Source: Lamellibrachia satsuma
Lineage: Eukaryota; Annelida; Polychaeta; Sabellida; Siboglinidae
NCBI GenBank assembly: GCA_033239005.1
Contig: BSQZ01000018.1
Span: forward strand, 3,597,036 to 3,661,035
Length of the DNA: 64,000 bases
Reading direction: 5' to 3'
Numbering within the stretch: position 1 is the first letter of the stretch; the number at the start of each line of letters is the position of its first letter. Shown here piece after piece: positions 33,801 through 48,100 of the stretch. The position numbers and the translations under genes are program-made. The notes beneath the pieces were generated by a model. It was given only the letters and a program-made list of their open reading frames with translations. It did not search any database and was not told the origin of the DNA.

Positions 33801-36099
33801 AGAACCTCGCTGGGCCACTGAGCATGACTGACCTACAGGCAGAGCCAAAGGCTGGGTCAGTGTCAATACAAGTGACCGGTTGGTTTGGTCAGTTGGATAT
33901 TTCACTTAGTTGTTCATTCATTGTATGGTTCATTGAAATGTACAGTAATACTCCTCCAAGCGTTCATCCATAAGAAATGTACAGTAATACTCCTCCAAGC
34001 GTTCATCCAGAAGAAATGTACAGTAATACTCCTCCAAGTGTTCATCCATAAGAAATGTACAGTAATACTCCTCCAAGCCTTCATCCATAAGAAATGTACA
34101 GTAATACTCCTCCAAGCTTTCATCCATAAGAAATGTACAGTAATACTCCTCCAAGCGTTCATCCATAAGAAATGTACAGTAATACTCCTCCAAGCTTTCA
34201 TCCAGAAGAAATGTACAGTAATACTCCTCCAAGCTTTCATCCATAAGAAATGTACAGTAATACTCCTCCAAGCGTTCATCCATAAGAAATGTACAGTAAT
34301 ACTCCTCCAAGCGTTCATCCAGAAGAAATGTACAGTAATACTCCTCCAAGCGTTCATCCATAAGAAATGTACAGTATTACTCCTCCAAGCGTTCATCCAT
34401 AAGAAATGTACAGTAATACTCCTCCAAGCGTTCATCCAGAAGAAATGTACAGTAATACTCCTCCAAGCGTTCATCCAGAAGAAATGTACAGTAATACTCC
34501 TCCAAGCGTTCATCCAGAAGAAACGGCCATTCTGTCATAGTCTGGTTTTTGCCAGATCTATATTTCTGACCAGCCTATGTAACCAGGCCATCCCTACAGT
34601 CAGCCCATTTGATCTCAGTCACTTTGGTGTCCTCTTTAGAAAGGTTCTACCGACATGAATTGCCCATTTGCAATGAAATTGTTCTTCTTTTCACAGATAA
34701 GTGTAGTTTGTGCTGATAAGAGATTTCTATTGTCAGTTTATGTAGTCGCAGTTAGATGTATCTGCCTTTACATGTACGAAGTGATGTGAATTTTTCCTAG
34801 TTCATCTGTACAGTTGTTAGGTATGTTTCAGATGTAGCCTTTAAAATACGTGGTTGAATACAACGCAGGAAGTCATCATTTTGTTGTGTCGTTCTTCTGC
34901 GTAGGTATTTAACGATGGATCACACTCGCAAGTTACTGCTGGTTCTGCCATCTGACCCCAAAGTTTACACTCTACCACTGATTGGCATGTAAGTAAGCCT
35001 GCTGTAACCCGTTTGTTCTAATTTATTAATACATCTTCAGTTTATTCCCATACTTTTTACATAGGCTGCAAAACTAACTAAAGTGACTGAATATTTGGAT
35101 CATTTCAGGGCCACCAGATATTTGGTCATACAGTAGTTTTATAAAGATTAAAAAATAGTTGATTAAAATTTATCAATACACCAGGACAAGAATACTATTG
35201 TAAGTAGTGACAATACCAATCAACATTTCCGTTACTATTAATGTTGCAGAGTCTGTAGTTACGGCTTCGGTTACAAAGTGATTTTGTAGTTGTATGCACA
35301 GAAATGGAATAACTTAGGATGCAGTTGTGTTGATTTGTCAGTATAGCGCACCTTGGATGAACTGAATCATGGGTGTGACAAATGATTTGTCAGTACAGCG
35401 CACCTTGGATGAACTGAATCATGGGTGTGACAAATGATTTGTCAGTATAGCGCACCTTGGATGAACTGAATCATGGGTGTGACAAATGATTTGTCAGTAT
35501 AGCGCACCTTGGATGAACTGAATCATGGGTGTGACAAATGATTTGTCAGTATAGCGCACCTTGGATGAACTGAATCATGGGTGTGACAAATGATTTGTCA
35601 GTATAGCGCACCTTGGATGAACTGAATCATGGGTGTGACAAATGATTTGTCAGTATAGCGCACCTTGGATGAACTGAATCATGGGTGTGACAAATGATTT
35701 GTCAGTATAGCGCACCTTGGATGAACTGAATCATGGGTGTGACAAATGATTTGTCAGTATAGCGCACCTTGGATGAACTGAATCATGGGTGTGACAAATG
35801 ATTTGTCAGTATAGCGCACCTTGGATGAACTGAATCATGGGTGTGACAAATGATTTGTCAGTACAGCGCACCTTGGATGAACTGAATCATGACAAATGTA
35901 AGAGTTATCAATAATTGTGAACTTTGCTATACGCAAGGAGCATGTTCATTTTTTGTAGATGGGTGAGCGGAGTTTCCAATGTACATGATGCCTTCGTGTG
36001 GAGCCGATGTCTGCGATATCACTCCAACCACACTCTCACAGACAGGTACGTTTCACTGCCAGTCTGGAAAGGAAATTAGGCAACATTTATACGCCCACA

Positions 36100-36148
<49 letters not shown>

Positions 36149-39100
36149 CGAGAAAAAGAAACAGAGCTGTACACCAAATTTAAATTCTCGATTGTCTAGC
36201 AGTCTACTAGGAAAGAACAGTGTCAGCAAGATCAAAAGTAAAAATTACTTTTTTATATACATTTGAGTGATTGTATGCTATGGATCCCAGGAAGTATGTT
36301 CAGTGAAACATGTTACTCAACTTCTGTGGGAACAATGGGTTTAAAATCAAAGCAATTTTCTTCGCACAGTAATTACAGCATAGCTGAATGCTTCCCAGAG
36401 AAGTTGAGATGGCGTTGGAATGAACAAGTCTGCCGGGGGTTAAGTGACTAAAACGCATTGAGGGGTTCTAAAGATTGTATAAAAATTTACCTTCACATTT
36501 ATTTGGGCTATTTGAATGTCATATATATATATATATATGAGAAAAGAAACAGAGCTTACACCAAATTTAAATTCTCGATTGTCTAGCAGTCTGGCTAGGA
36601 AAGAACACAATAGAACTGTTATAAGACACAACATGTGATGAGAAATGGAGGGTCATTATTACCTATGCCTGTAACAGACACCTGATGATGACACCTGTCT
36701 GACTTCAGTATGAGAAATGAAGGTGTCTGCCTCCTGTTCACTTCAGTGTTGGTAATGAAGGTGTCCGTCTGTGTCTAGGGTGTGTCTGCCTCCTGTTCAC
36801 TTCAGTGTGAGTAATGAAGGTGTCCGTCTGTGTCTAGGGTGTGTCTGCTTCCTGTTCACTTCAGTATGAGTAATGAAGGTGTCCGTCAGTGTGCAGGGTG
36901 TGTCTGCCTCCTGTTCACTTCAGTGTTAGTAATGAAGGTGTCCGTCTGTGTCCAGGGTGTGTCTGCCTCCTGTTCACTTCAGTGTGAGTAATGAAGGTGT
37001 CCGTCTGTGTCCAGGGTGTGTCTGCCTCCTGTTCACTTCAATATGAATAATGAAGGTGTCCGTCTGTGTCCAGGGTGTGTCTGCCTCCTGTTCACTTCAG
37101 TGTTAGTAATGAAGGTGTCCGTCTGTGTCCAAGGTGTGTCTGCCTCCTGTTCACTTCAATATGAATAATGAAGGTGTCCGTCTGTGTCCAGGGTGTGTCT
37201 GCCTCCTGTTCACTTCAATATGAATAATGAAGGTGTCCGTCTGTGTCCAGGGTGTGTCTGCCTCCTGTTCACTTCAGTGTTAGTAATGAAGGTGTCCGTC
37301 TGTGTCCAAGGTGTGTCTGCCTCCTGTTCACTTCAATATGAGTAATGAAGGTGTCCGTCTGTGTCCAGGGGGTGTCTGCCTCCTGTTCACTTCAGTGTTA
37401 GTAATGAAGGTGTCTGTCTGTGTCCAGGGTGTGTCTGCCTCCTGTTCACTTCAATGTGAGTAATGAAGGTATCCGTCTGTGTCCAGGGTATGTCTGCCTC
37501 CGGAACCCTTCCTGGTGGTTCTCTACTCGACACTGCACTCCCAGCCAGAGTTCTATGACTGTCTCACATCCAACGGCAAGCAAGACCTGCAGTTTGAACT
37601 ACGCACATGTCACGAGGTCATACAGATGTCAAAGGTCAGTTGGTGTAAACACACACTTATAGTAGCCTCTGATTCTTTCGGTCACTGTTTGTTTGTTATA
37701 TAGCAGTACAGCAGCTTGTTGATGCAAATTTCGGTGTGGCTCTCTGAGTTGCCCTGGATCAATGTGGGTCAAATACTTGGGTCAAAAGTATATGAATGTG
37801 CAGATTTCACAACAGGGTCATTCCATATGAAGTCAACCAGCAATATTCTCAGCTTAAGGGTAGGTGCGAGTCGAAAATAAAAATGTTTACACTTTGGATG
37901 TCATCGTTTTCGTTCACATTGATATCTTACACAGCCATGCCGAAAATTTTAATAAAATACCAACGAGAAATTCACAAAAATGTATTTGCTTTGATCGTGA
38001 CGCGAACAACCCGCGCAATGCGACGATGCTGGGTATCAACAAAAAGCTCAAAGTCTCATCTTCCCGTGTAGACAGGCTTTGAATATGTATAATGTAACAT
38101 GTATAATGACATGTTTCCGTGCCAAAATATCCGGTAAATATGGCTAGAAAGTCATTATCATAATATATTTGTGTCGGATTCTGCCGCCAGCCGATGAGCT
38201 GTTGCGTTTATTTTTGGCTACCAATGAAATGCGCCTCTGTGACCGCGCCCCCAGCGATACAACATGGAGTTGGCCGTTAGGAAATTTTCCGTTGCTTATG
38301 GCTTTGGCTGTCGAACGTGCCGTCGAAAGAAGACAAGAGGCTGTAAACCAGTAAAGACAGGTATGTCTATATGTATCAGTTCAACTCAAATACATAAAAA
38401 TTAAATAGCGATGCAATTAACGGCTGAAAATCGCCGAAGTCACAATTGTTTCATTCGAGTTTGTCCAGTTGTCATTGCCACTTGGTAACCGAGTTACAGC
38501 AACTCGGCTTCACTCCATATTTTGTTATAAAATTATACTGCGTAGTGTCATTTGGAACACTGATTTCAATAAAAACTGAGATATAATGCTATATCAATGG
38601 ATTACATGAATTATTAATTAGTTAAACTGTTGGCATGAATAGGAGCACATAGCCGACATAGGCCATAGCCACGCCCACTACCCTGGGCCTGGTACAACCA
38701 CAGGCAACTGATTATTATCAAACAATTATTTTTCTGATTGAAAAAACTTATTAGTTTTAGTGGTTACTTATTTAGTTTTAATAAAATTAGTCATTAATGT
38801 GTCAATGTGTCATTAATGTGTCAATGTCATTATCACATACCATTTGTAATTAAATTGCTCTACTAAGTTTTGTTTTACAAACGCATAATATTAATAACAA
38901 CTGTTTTTGTCCATCAGCTGGCCATATGAAAACACATGCTATATAAGTAATTTCTCATGTTTCAGTTGAGCAGCCAGTCATTCCTTTCTGGAAGCTGCAG
39001 GGGAAGTCTGCCAGTGAGCGAAAGCTGTCACTGTTGTCAACTTAGTGAAGGACACCTCGTGCTCTGCAGCAGTCATCAGGGGACAGCCAGTTTGTGCTAT

Positions 39101-42100
39101 TTGACATGTTGATCATGTAAACATTATTATAGGAAAACTGTGAGATCTAGATGCATGGCATTGACAATAGTTATTCCTAGTATTACAGTATACAATAAGA
39201 TGTTTCTAGGGTGGTCAATGATATATACCATGTGGACAACTCAATGATACTGGTCGATTTTGTTTTTTCTGCATTTTTTTCAACGTGAGCTTTTAGCATA
39301 TGTCGATTCTCTGAACATTAGTACAGGAAAACTATGAGACCTAGATGCATGGCATTGACAACAGTTATTCCTAGTTCTGTTATGCATGCAATAAGATGTT
39401 TATAGGATGGTCAGTGATATATACCATATATACTTTACAAAACATGTTTTAGTTCTCGTTTTTCTCAGCATGGTATTTTAAGCATATGTCCAATTCGCCA
39501 AAAAAATTGGCCAAAAAAAATTATACATGATATAGTCATGAAATTTTCAACAGTTCCCTGTATTCTAGGACATGCAATAAGTTTGTTTGAGGCATTATTG
39601 AATGATATGTGGGGCTAGTATCCAGGAACAATGACAAAAGTGTGTCTTTACAAAATGTAGAATCATAATATTATGTTTGCATATAAAAGTTGGCAAACAC
39701 ATTCTAAATCACCCAATAACTCCTATTGTATAAATTAACCATCTTAGTTGTCATATATTGAAAAATAATCGTGCATGTGTATGTTGTGATGTTATGATAT
39801 GATATGTACATGAGGGATGGGCTTCATCTAAGTGGAAAGGGTGCAGCAGTGTTTGCTGATGAACTGTCTTAGCAGCAGTCGACAGTGGCATGGGAAGCAT
39901 AAAAAATATTTTTGGTAGCAAATATTGTTTAAACTAGAAGCACAGGGGGGTTACTTAGAGGTGCCTCAAGCAGGACAAGAGGCCACCAGTACAGACAAAC
40001 CAAACAAAATGTCTGGAAAATATATCTGAAGCTGGTTATAAATGTGTGTGTTTAAATGCAAGGAGCATAGTAAATAAAAAAGAGAATTAAACATGGTAGA
40101 AGATATTAACCCTCACATAATTGGTATAACCGAATCATGGGCCAACAAAGACATAGTAGATGCTGAATTAGATACATAATGTTTCGGAGAGTTGGAATAG
40201 GAAGAAGGGGAGGGGGAGTTATTTTATATACTAAAGAATCTATTCAGGCTTACAAAATAAAATTAGAAATGGAAACAAATTGCGATGAAGCTGTTTGGTG
40301 CAATGTAGTTACAGGAAATTCAACGTTAACTATTAGATTAGTTTATCGAAGTCCAGGCATAAATGAAGAGGATAACACAAAAATACAGAATGCTATAAAG
40401 GAAGAGAATAAAGGGGAATGTATCATGATGGGAGATTTTAACCACGGACACATATAATGGTGAGGACCAACAGTTTCTATTTTTAATTCAGGATAGCTTC
40501 CTTACTCAAGACGTGCTAGAACCAACCAGGGGAGAGAATGTATTATATTTAGTTTTGTCTTCACAAAATGAATTAGTGGACACAGTCAAAATACATGAGC
40601 CATTGGGTAACAGTGATCATAATAAAATACATTTTGACATCAAAGTAAAATCAGAAAGTACAAATAAAAAAATACAGGAAAAACTTCCACAAAGGTAAAT
40701 ATGAAGATATAAGAAAATACTTAGCAAAGCTAGATTGGAATATAAATAAAACAACAATTGAATGTTGGAACATTTTAAAATATGAAATTGAGAGTATCGT
40801 TGATTAATTTGTCCCTTTGAAAAAAAACAAGGAAAACAGTCTAGAAAGAAAACTATTCTGGAGGGTTTATAGGCGTACCAGAAAGGATGAAGACTACACA
40901 AATTACAAAGAGGCACTTAATGCAGCTACAAATAATATTAGACAATCTAAAAGAAGCTATGAGCAAAAATTAGCATGTAACATAAAAAATGACAGCAAGA
41001 GTTTTTATGCACATATCAGGAGTAAACAAAACATACGAGACAAGGCGGGACCACTAGAAGACGGTGCTAGAAATATAATATCACAACGTTTTTTATTAGC
41101 TGAAGGCCTAAATGGATACTTCAGTTTAGTGTTTACCAGTTCCAGCTGCTAAATTCAGGAGGTTAGTTAGTTAGTTAAATGGTCTGAGAAATGGCACATG
41201 TTATTAAGTTTTGGGAAATGTAAATGCCTACATATAGGACATGGGAAATTGGATGTAAACTATAAAATGGGAGATACTATTCCAGGTACTACTGTAAAAG
41301 AAAAGGACTTAATAGTACAATAAGTGCTGATGTGAACGTTTCAGAGCAGTATAGTATTGCAGCTTCAAAGGGTAATCAAATTCTTGGGTTGATTAGGTGA
41401 AATATAATATACAAAGAAAAAAGCTAATTATACCTCTGTATAAAGCAATAGTTAGGTCTCAGTAGGAGTACTGTATACAAGCTTGCAGACCATATCGTAA
41501 GAAGGATATAGATATACGCTTGAAAGAATACAGATGAGAACAACGAAACTTATTCCAGAACTGAAAGACCTTAGTTATGAAGAACGACTGAAAGAATGTG
41601 GTTTAACAACCCTACACACGGTTAAGAGGAGATGTAACAGTGTCAGAATCACAACTTCCTGCAACAGCCACTGTAACCAGGCCCTTCGTTGATCATAGCC
41701 AATAGAGGCTTCTTACGATGTAACAGTATCAGAATCACAACTTCCTGCAACAGCCATTGTAAACAGGCCCATCATTGATCATAGCCAATAGAGGCTTCTT
41801 ACGGTGTAACAGTATCAGAATCACAACTTCCTGCAACAGCCACTGTAAACAGGCCCATCATTGATCATAGCCAATAGAGGCTTCTTACAATGTAACAGTG
41901 TCAGAATCACAACTTCCTGCAACAGCTACTGTAAACAGGCCCATCATTGATCATAGCCAATAGAGGCTTCTTACAATGTAACAGTGTCAGAATCACAACT
42001 TGATACCATGTCTCATAGAAAAACTTAAAGTGATTTAACACTGGTGTGGGTATGAAACATGTCTGAGTTTGAGTACTTTGAACACAAAGTTTGCCTTGTT

Positions 42101-45100
42101 TGATGTAACTACCAGACAGGTATAACTGTGAGATACTTGTCATGACGACGTATACAGTCAAAACTGATAGCGTGGATTCTGTAGCAGCCATTCATAGTTG
42201 TCAGACAGCTGTCTCGTTCCACACTTGTTCATTATAGGAATACCTTTTATGTGTAGATCGTATATACGAGATCAACTGCACTGGGGGGCACTTAATGACA
42301 GAGGGTGTCTGTTTATTCAAACTGATAATAGACTAGTGTCTTGGTGTTTGTTGAGGGCTATGATTTATAAGAAACATGTACTGTTACTCATGTGGTTACT
42401 CTTGTTGCAAACAAGGTGATTTGGGATAAAGAATAAAGTGTAGACGCTTGAAAATTACCATGTCAATAAGGTGTGAGTTATGTTCTTAGAATATTGTTTT
42501 GCTGTGTTCTGTGGATTATTGTAGCACAATAATAAAGTAAGAACAAATCTTTTTGAATACATTAAGCGAAAATATATTTGTTTCTGTGCACTTCACAATT
42601 ACTTATAATGTAGAACTTTCTGAAGTGCTTGCCTCAAACTGAGATACTGGGAAGTCAGCTTTGAAAGTACAGCTGTTTGTTTTCTGTGGTGGGTTCACGG
42701 ACTGTTTCATTCTATCTATTAGAAGCTTTCTGGATTTCCTCCGTAGTGCTAGCAGTGTGTAAACTACCTGTACATTAGTACTATTAAGTACATAGATAAT
42801 ACATTTTATAAATAAAAAATTAATAATTTATCTTCCTAAAGTGTTGTGTTGTCTTTGCCATATGTTTTATCAAAAGAGAGACACGCGTAGTCTACCCTAG
42901 AAAAATAATCTATTTTTTGTGGAAATGCATCAATGTACAGCACTAAACAAAATCATGTAGTGTTTTGGGATCGTCCCTTAGCTAGTTTATGTGGGGCATA
43001 CGAATTTTAACGCAGTCCCGTGAAAACTGCTTTATATTTGCTCTACAGTTGGGTGGACCCAGGGCTGACAGTCCTGTGGAGCTGGAGCTGGTCGCGGTGG
43101 AGAGTGGAGCCAAGAGGGACCTGTTTGATGCAGCCCTTCACACCTGTAGCAATATCTTGTAAGTGTCGATTCGTCCACAACTCATGCACTCATGCATCAA
43201 TTACATCCAAAAAGATAACAAGAAAAAGAAGCCATAATTATCTGCAACATAGCAAGCTAATGAAACAGAGTTACCCTGCACAATTGTATGTGAAACTAGA
43301 AAGCACACATGGAAAATAAAAAGTCAATATTGTATTGTGATATTTTGTGCACGTTGTGACTGACACCGCATAGCTAACACACTGCACGATTCAAGGGTTA
43401 TTGTCAGTCACAGTGTTTCGTATTCCGTTATTTTAGAAAATAGGATGTATTGGTTATACAAATGTGTTGGCTCTGCCTTGGAAAGCTAGTATAATATAGA
43501 CATGGCGTTGGATTCATGGATAATTATGTTGAGTAATCCTTCTGTCTTTGGAAATGTTTGAAATATCTTTTGAAGAAGAAAAATGTGGTCAGGATTTTTT
43601 TTTTATTTTTGAAAGAACTAGTTAAAGTTTTCTCTCGTCTTTAGAGTTGAGCCTTGAATTCCTCGAAAGAGTGGTGCTTTCTTAGACGTTGAAACGTTTT
43701 TTTCATTCTGTGTGATGATTGACTTGCTTTGCAGAACGACTCCTGCAAAATCTGACTTGCAGTCTTCATCTCATCTAAGTGGAAGTCTCGAGGACATGGT
43801 TCCCCGGTCCACCCCAGCCCCTCTCCTTACCAGGGTAAGTTGGATCCCTCTCTACTTACCCTAGTTACTGTGTCTTAGGCAGATTATCATTAATTGTGAT
43901 GCAGACACTGTGTCACCATAAAATGATTGTCAAAGTTTTCTTGACAACATCCTACATTATATTGGACATTGATAGTAATTAAATATGTGCTGCTTTAAAT
44001 TTATGAATAATAAATATCTGGGTTTTTTCCAACATACTTAGTAGAAGAACTGGATGGAATGAAATAAAAAGACACTGTAGGTTGCGTTCGGCTTTCTTTG
44101 AATTTGAAAAAACTTCTATCAATAATTCAACATTTTCATAACCACTCAATATTTAATTTTTATCTAAAGATACAATGCTCATGTATATTTTGGGTATTCA
44201 GCAATCTGTGAACTTCAGTGCCTGCCAATGTTAAGTTTCCATATATCTGTCTACAGGCTCCCACTATGCGTCCGTCTGTCCCAGAAGTTTCCCTGCTGTT
44301 TGATGAGAACCGCTACGCAAGTGGGAAGAAGCGAGACAGTTACCCCACTAACTACTCGAGTAAGTCGGCAGTGAAAGTAGCCAGCGCACCAGCCACTCGG
44401 GTGCCCCTGAAGCAGGTCAATCGAATCGCTAGTCATATGCCAGCGCCACCTGGGGGAAAGGACAATACAATTCCTGGTCAGCACCCTGGGTCAGTGGCTC
44501 CCCCTGGTATGTACCCAGTGCAGCCATACCCATATGTGGCAGGCTTCCCACCAAACCCGTATGGCTGTGTGCCAATGTATGGGCAGCCAATGTCGGCGTT
44601 CCCCATGCCCCCAGTGCCGTACGCGTGGAACATGTACAGTGGCTACTCTGGCCAGCAACGATGTCCATCGGTCAATGTTGAACCACGGACTGAGGCTGTG
44701 GCGACGTGTCAGGGACCTAAGACACGTAAGGCAGTTGCACCGACTGAGCATCACTTGGACGTTTGTCTATCATCACAACAACGAGATGCGGGTGAAATCC
44801 AGAAGCAACAAATGGAGCCACCCCTGCATCTTGCGAAGCAATACCATCCACGGGCATATCAGCAGCCGGTATCTACTGCTTCATATCAGCCACATGAAAC
44901 AACCGCTTCGCATCAACGACATGCTTCGTATCGGCAGCAGACAGCTGCTTCGTATCAGCAGCAGGCAGCCGCTGCTTCGTATCAGCCGCAAATGACTGCT
45001 GCTTTGAATCAGCCACAGATGACTGTTGCTTCATATCAGACGCAGTCAGCCACATCTTATCAGCCACAAATGGCTGCTGCTTTGCATCAGCCACAGATGA

Positions 45101-45166
45101 CTGTCACTTCATATCAGCCACAACTGACTGCTGCTACCAAACAACACATGGCTAGCCAGCAGCAGC

Positions 45167-45197
<31 letters not shown>

Positions 45198-48100
45198 ACA
45201 ACAGCAACAACAACAGCAGCATCAACAACAACAGCAACAACAACAGCAGCAACAACAGCAGCAAGGTAATCAGCAGATAACCAGCATGCAACACCAGTCC
45301 CCAATCATCAGTCGCCAGTCACCCGTGGCAGCCATCCGTCACGCAGACACATCAAGCACAAACGTGTCACCGTTGAGCAACTCGACCGGTCGTGACAGTG
45401 GCATGCACTCGAGCGACTCAGCAGACCACGACAGCTTGGGGGCATCCTACGACACGGACACTGGACGGGCGCCAGCCGACGTCTACGAGATCCTTCGCAT
45501 GCAAGACACCCAGCTGAGACTGCTGCGAGAACAACTGACGCAGCTCCTCGCCAAACAGAGTGTACCACCAGGGGGCACTGCTGAATGTGCAGAGTCGAGA
45601 CAACAGACCTGCTCCGTGGCTATTAACACAAGCATGCTGCTTGATGTCAGTGATGACCGTCATCAAGATAGTGACGTGTCGGTCAAAACGCCACTTGCAG
45701 ACACCCAGCAAAGGATGACATCGCCACGACAGTGCTTCTCAGATACGTCGCAGCGTGGTATCCGACCGCCAGAGAACTGTGACGAATCGCTGAAGCACGA
45801 CCAGACGATCGCGAGCAACGACACGCTAAGTTTGGATGACCTTCATTTGACCCAGATTCAGGACGAGGCTGTAAGCGTATTGTCGGACATGATAGTCGAC
45901 ATGCCAGACTACGGATCTTTGTCGCCCGAAAAGTAAGTCATCTGAGAACTGGAGGATTTGCTCACTAGTTAATGAGTTTTTGGTACTGCAGGTTTAATGT
46001 AGGCTTATTGAGTCACTCATTAGTTTGCACACAGTAGTCGCACTTTCACATTAGTTATAGAGAAATCAATCATTTGTTAATTGAACTAGAAACTGGAAAT
46101 ATTTATTCGTCTCAAAGAAACAAGACAAAAATAGTCAATACAGAAACCATGCAATATATTAATTTTAATTAAACAGGAAAAAAGTTATAACAATATATTG
46201 TACATTATGAAAATAAAAGTTAATGTCACATAAGGGACGGGAGACTCGTACTAAGACTAAATTTAATAGGAGTGGCCACCCAGTTCATTAATTTCAACAA
46301 TGATTTCAATTTTATAAACCATTCCTTAGTAATATTAGTGCATCAATAATACAAAAGCAATTGATCGAACATTGGGTAATTTGTTACCAAGGAGGTGCAA
46401 TGCAGTCATTCATAGAAGTTTTAGCCTAGGCAATGGAATTGAAATTCTAGATGTATCAGGGGTTGCAGAATTTTAAGAAATGTCTTGTGAACCAATCATT
46501 TCATATTTCAATTTATTTTTTATGAAAAAACAATGTGTAAATCACAAATTAGGCCCTACGGACATATTTTCCTACATGCAGAGAATTCACGAATAAATAA
46601 CTTGGTTGTTCACCAGCATCAGAACATTACAAAGCCAGAAGTTGACAGGTGAACCTGTAGTTTAATGTTTTATGAGGGAAACATGAAACAGATTACCACA
46701 GCCATTCTATGAAGACTGAAATAGGAGTCGTAGGACCCAGACTAAAAGTACAGTTTTCAATTTGTATCCATCTATCTCAGTTATCTGATTTGTGTTTTTC
46801 TTTGTGTCAGAATTCGACCGGGCAGCTGTTCATTGTGTGACTGCCCAGGTAGTGACCGGTGTCCCCATGAGAGTGTCCCCCTGTCACAGCAGGTATACTT
46901 GCATCTACTGTGTAAACGTTGACAAATGTAGGAAATATATTTTTTGGTTGATCACTTCAACTTTCTACTTCGATTTCATCACTATTGGCTTTTTATGAAA
47001 TTGTATTTTTTGCGCATATATACACAACTCAATATTTTTTTATTTACTTTTGAATTTCACACGGGCATGGAGGGTATAAATTGCTCATGTGAAAGCCCTT
47101 AAAAAACCTGTGTGTGTGTGTGTATGCTTCATGTTTATCTAATTTGTTGTCATATATTTACCCCATTAATTTTATCACCTGTGTATTTTAAGCACCTCTG
47201 GATGGACTTTGCCCAGATATATGGCGCTATATACGTGTACTTGTTATTATTGTATGCACATAAACACCTGGTGTTTAGGATCGTCACGATGGCGATGACA
47301 GCGGCACAGATGGTGACAGGGACGATGACAGTGACGGTGGTGACAGTCAGACTGACGTCAGCTTGCTGCTGCGCAACCAGAAACAGTTCTATGAGAATCT
47401 CATTGTAAGTTGGGATGAACGTTTAGTTCAAGCCTCTGCAACTATTGTTACACCTATTATTGTGTCAAATTGACTTGTTAACTAGCTGGCAGGAGTGATG
47501 GAAGTTTGGGTGCAGCAGTTGTGATTTTGAGAAAATGACATAATTTTTATATTCTGTTTGTGGATTTGAATGTATGGTTGTTTTAGTACTCCGAACATGT
47601 TTTTGTCATGGCCTGTCAGAAAATCAACATTTTAACTCTTGAATAAATATCATCATGGAGAACAGAGTCATATTAAATTTCAAAATGAAGACTATGCAAA
47701 ATGGAATTTATTGTGTATTGGCTGTGTTGTTTTAACGGTGACCTCGTTTGTTTCCGTGCAGACCAACGTCAACAAGTTTCTTGGTCAGCACACGTCTGTG
47801 GAGACAGCCGATGACACAGTGACCACTGTCCCCTCGGGGTCAGGGCAAGACCAGCCAGGGGTGGACAGGCCAGATGGAGGTTCTGTCGGACCCCAGCCCC
47901 ACAGACAGGGAACAGTGGGTAACAGGAACTCATTTGTTAATGTCGTGGAGAACACAAAGAAACAACTCATGAAGATGGGCGTCAACGTCGATCGACTGAA
48001 CGCTGCTGAGAAGTCGTACAGGTGGGTGGCGGTGGCAATGGTTAGTTCATGCGTAAAAATGTGTAAAGAGGAACCAACTACTGATTTTGACAGGAAAACT

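Noticed and set aside
33885..34658. 257-codon plus-strand ORF and 199- and 143-codon minus-strand ORFs
   Set aside because: Product of the 39-bp minisatellite, whose period is a multiple of three; no non-repeat protein content except a few residues of intron.
38169..38354. 61-codon ORF with a protein-like composition in STIL intron 9
   Set aside because: No recognisable family, no matching splice sites in STIL phase and no support beyond openness.
45109..45294. Minus-strand leucine-rich ORF
   Set aside because: Antisense shadow of the STIL glutamine tract.
44251..45711. Several minus- and plus-strand ORFs inside STIL exon 12
   Set aside because: Shadows of the 1676-nt exon in other frames; none has family signatures or splice support.
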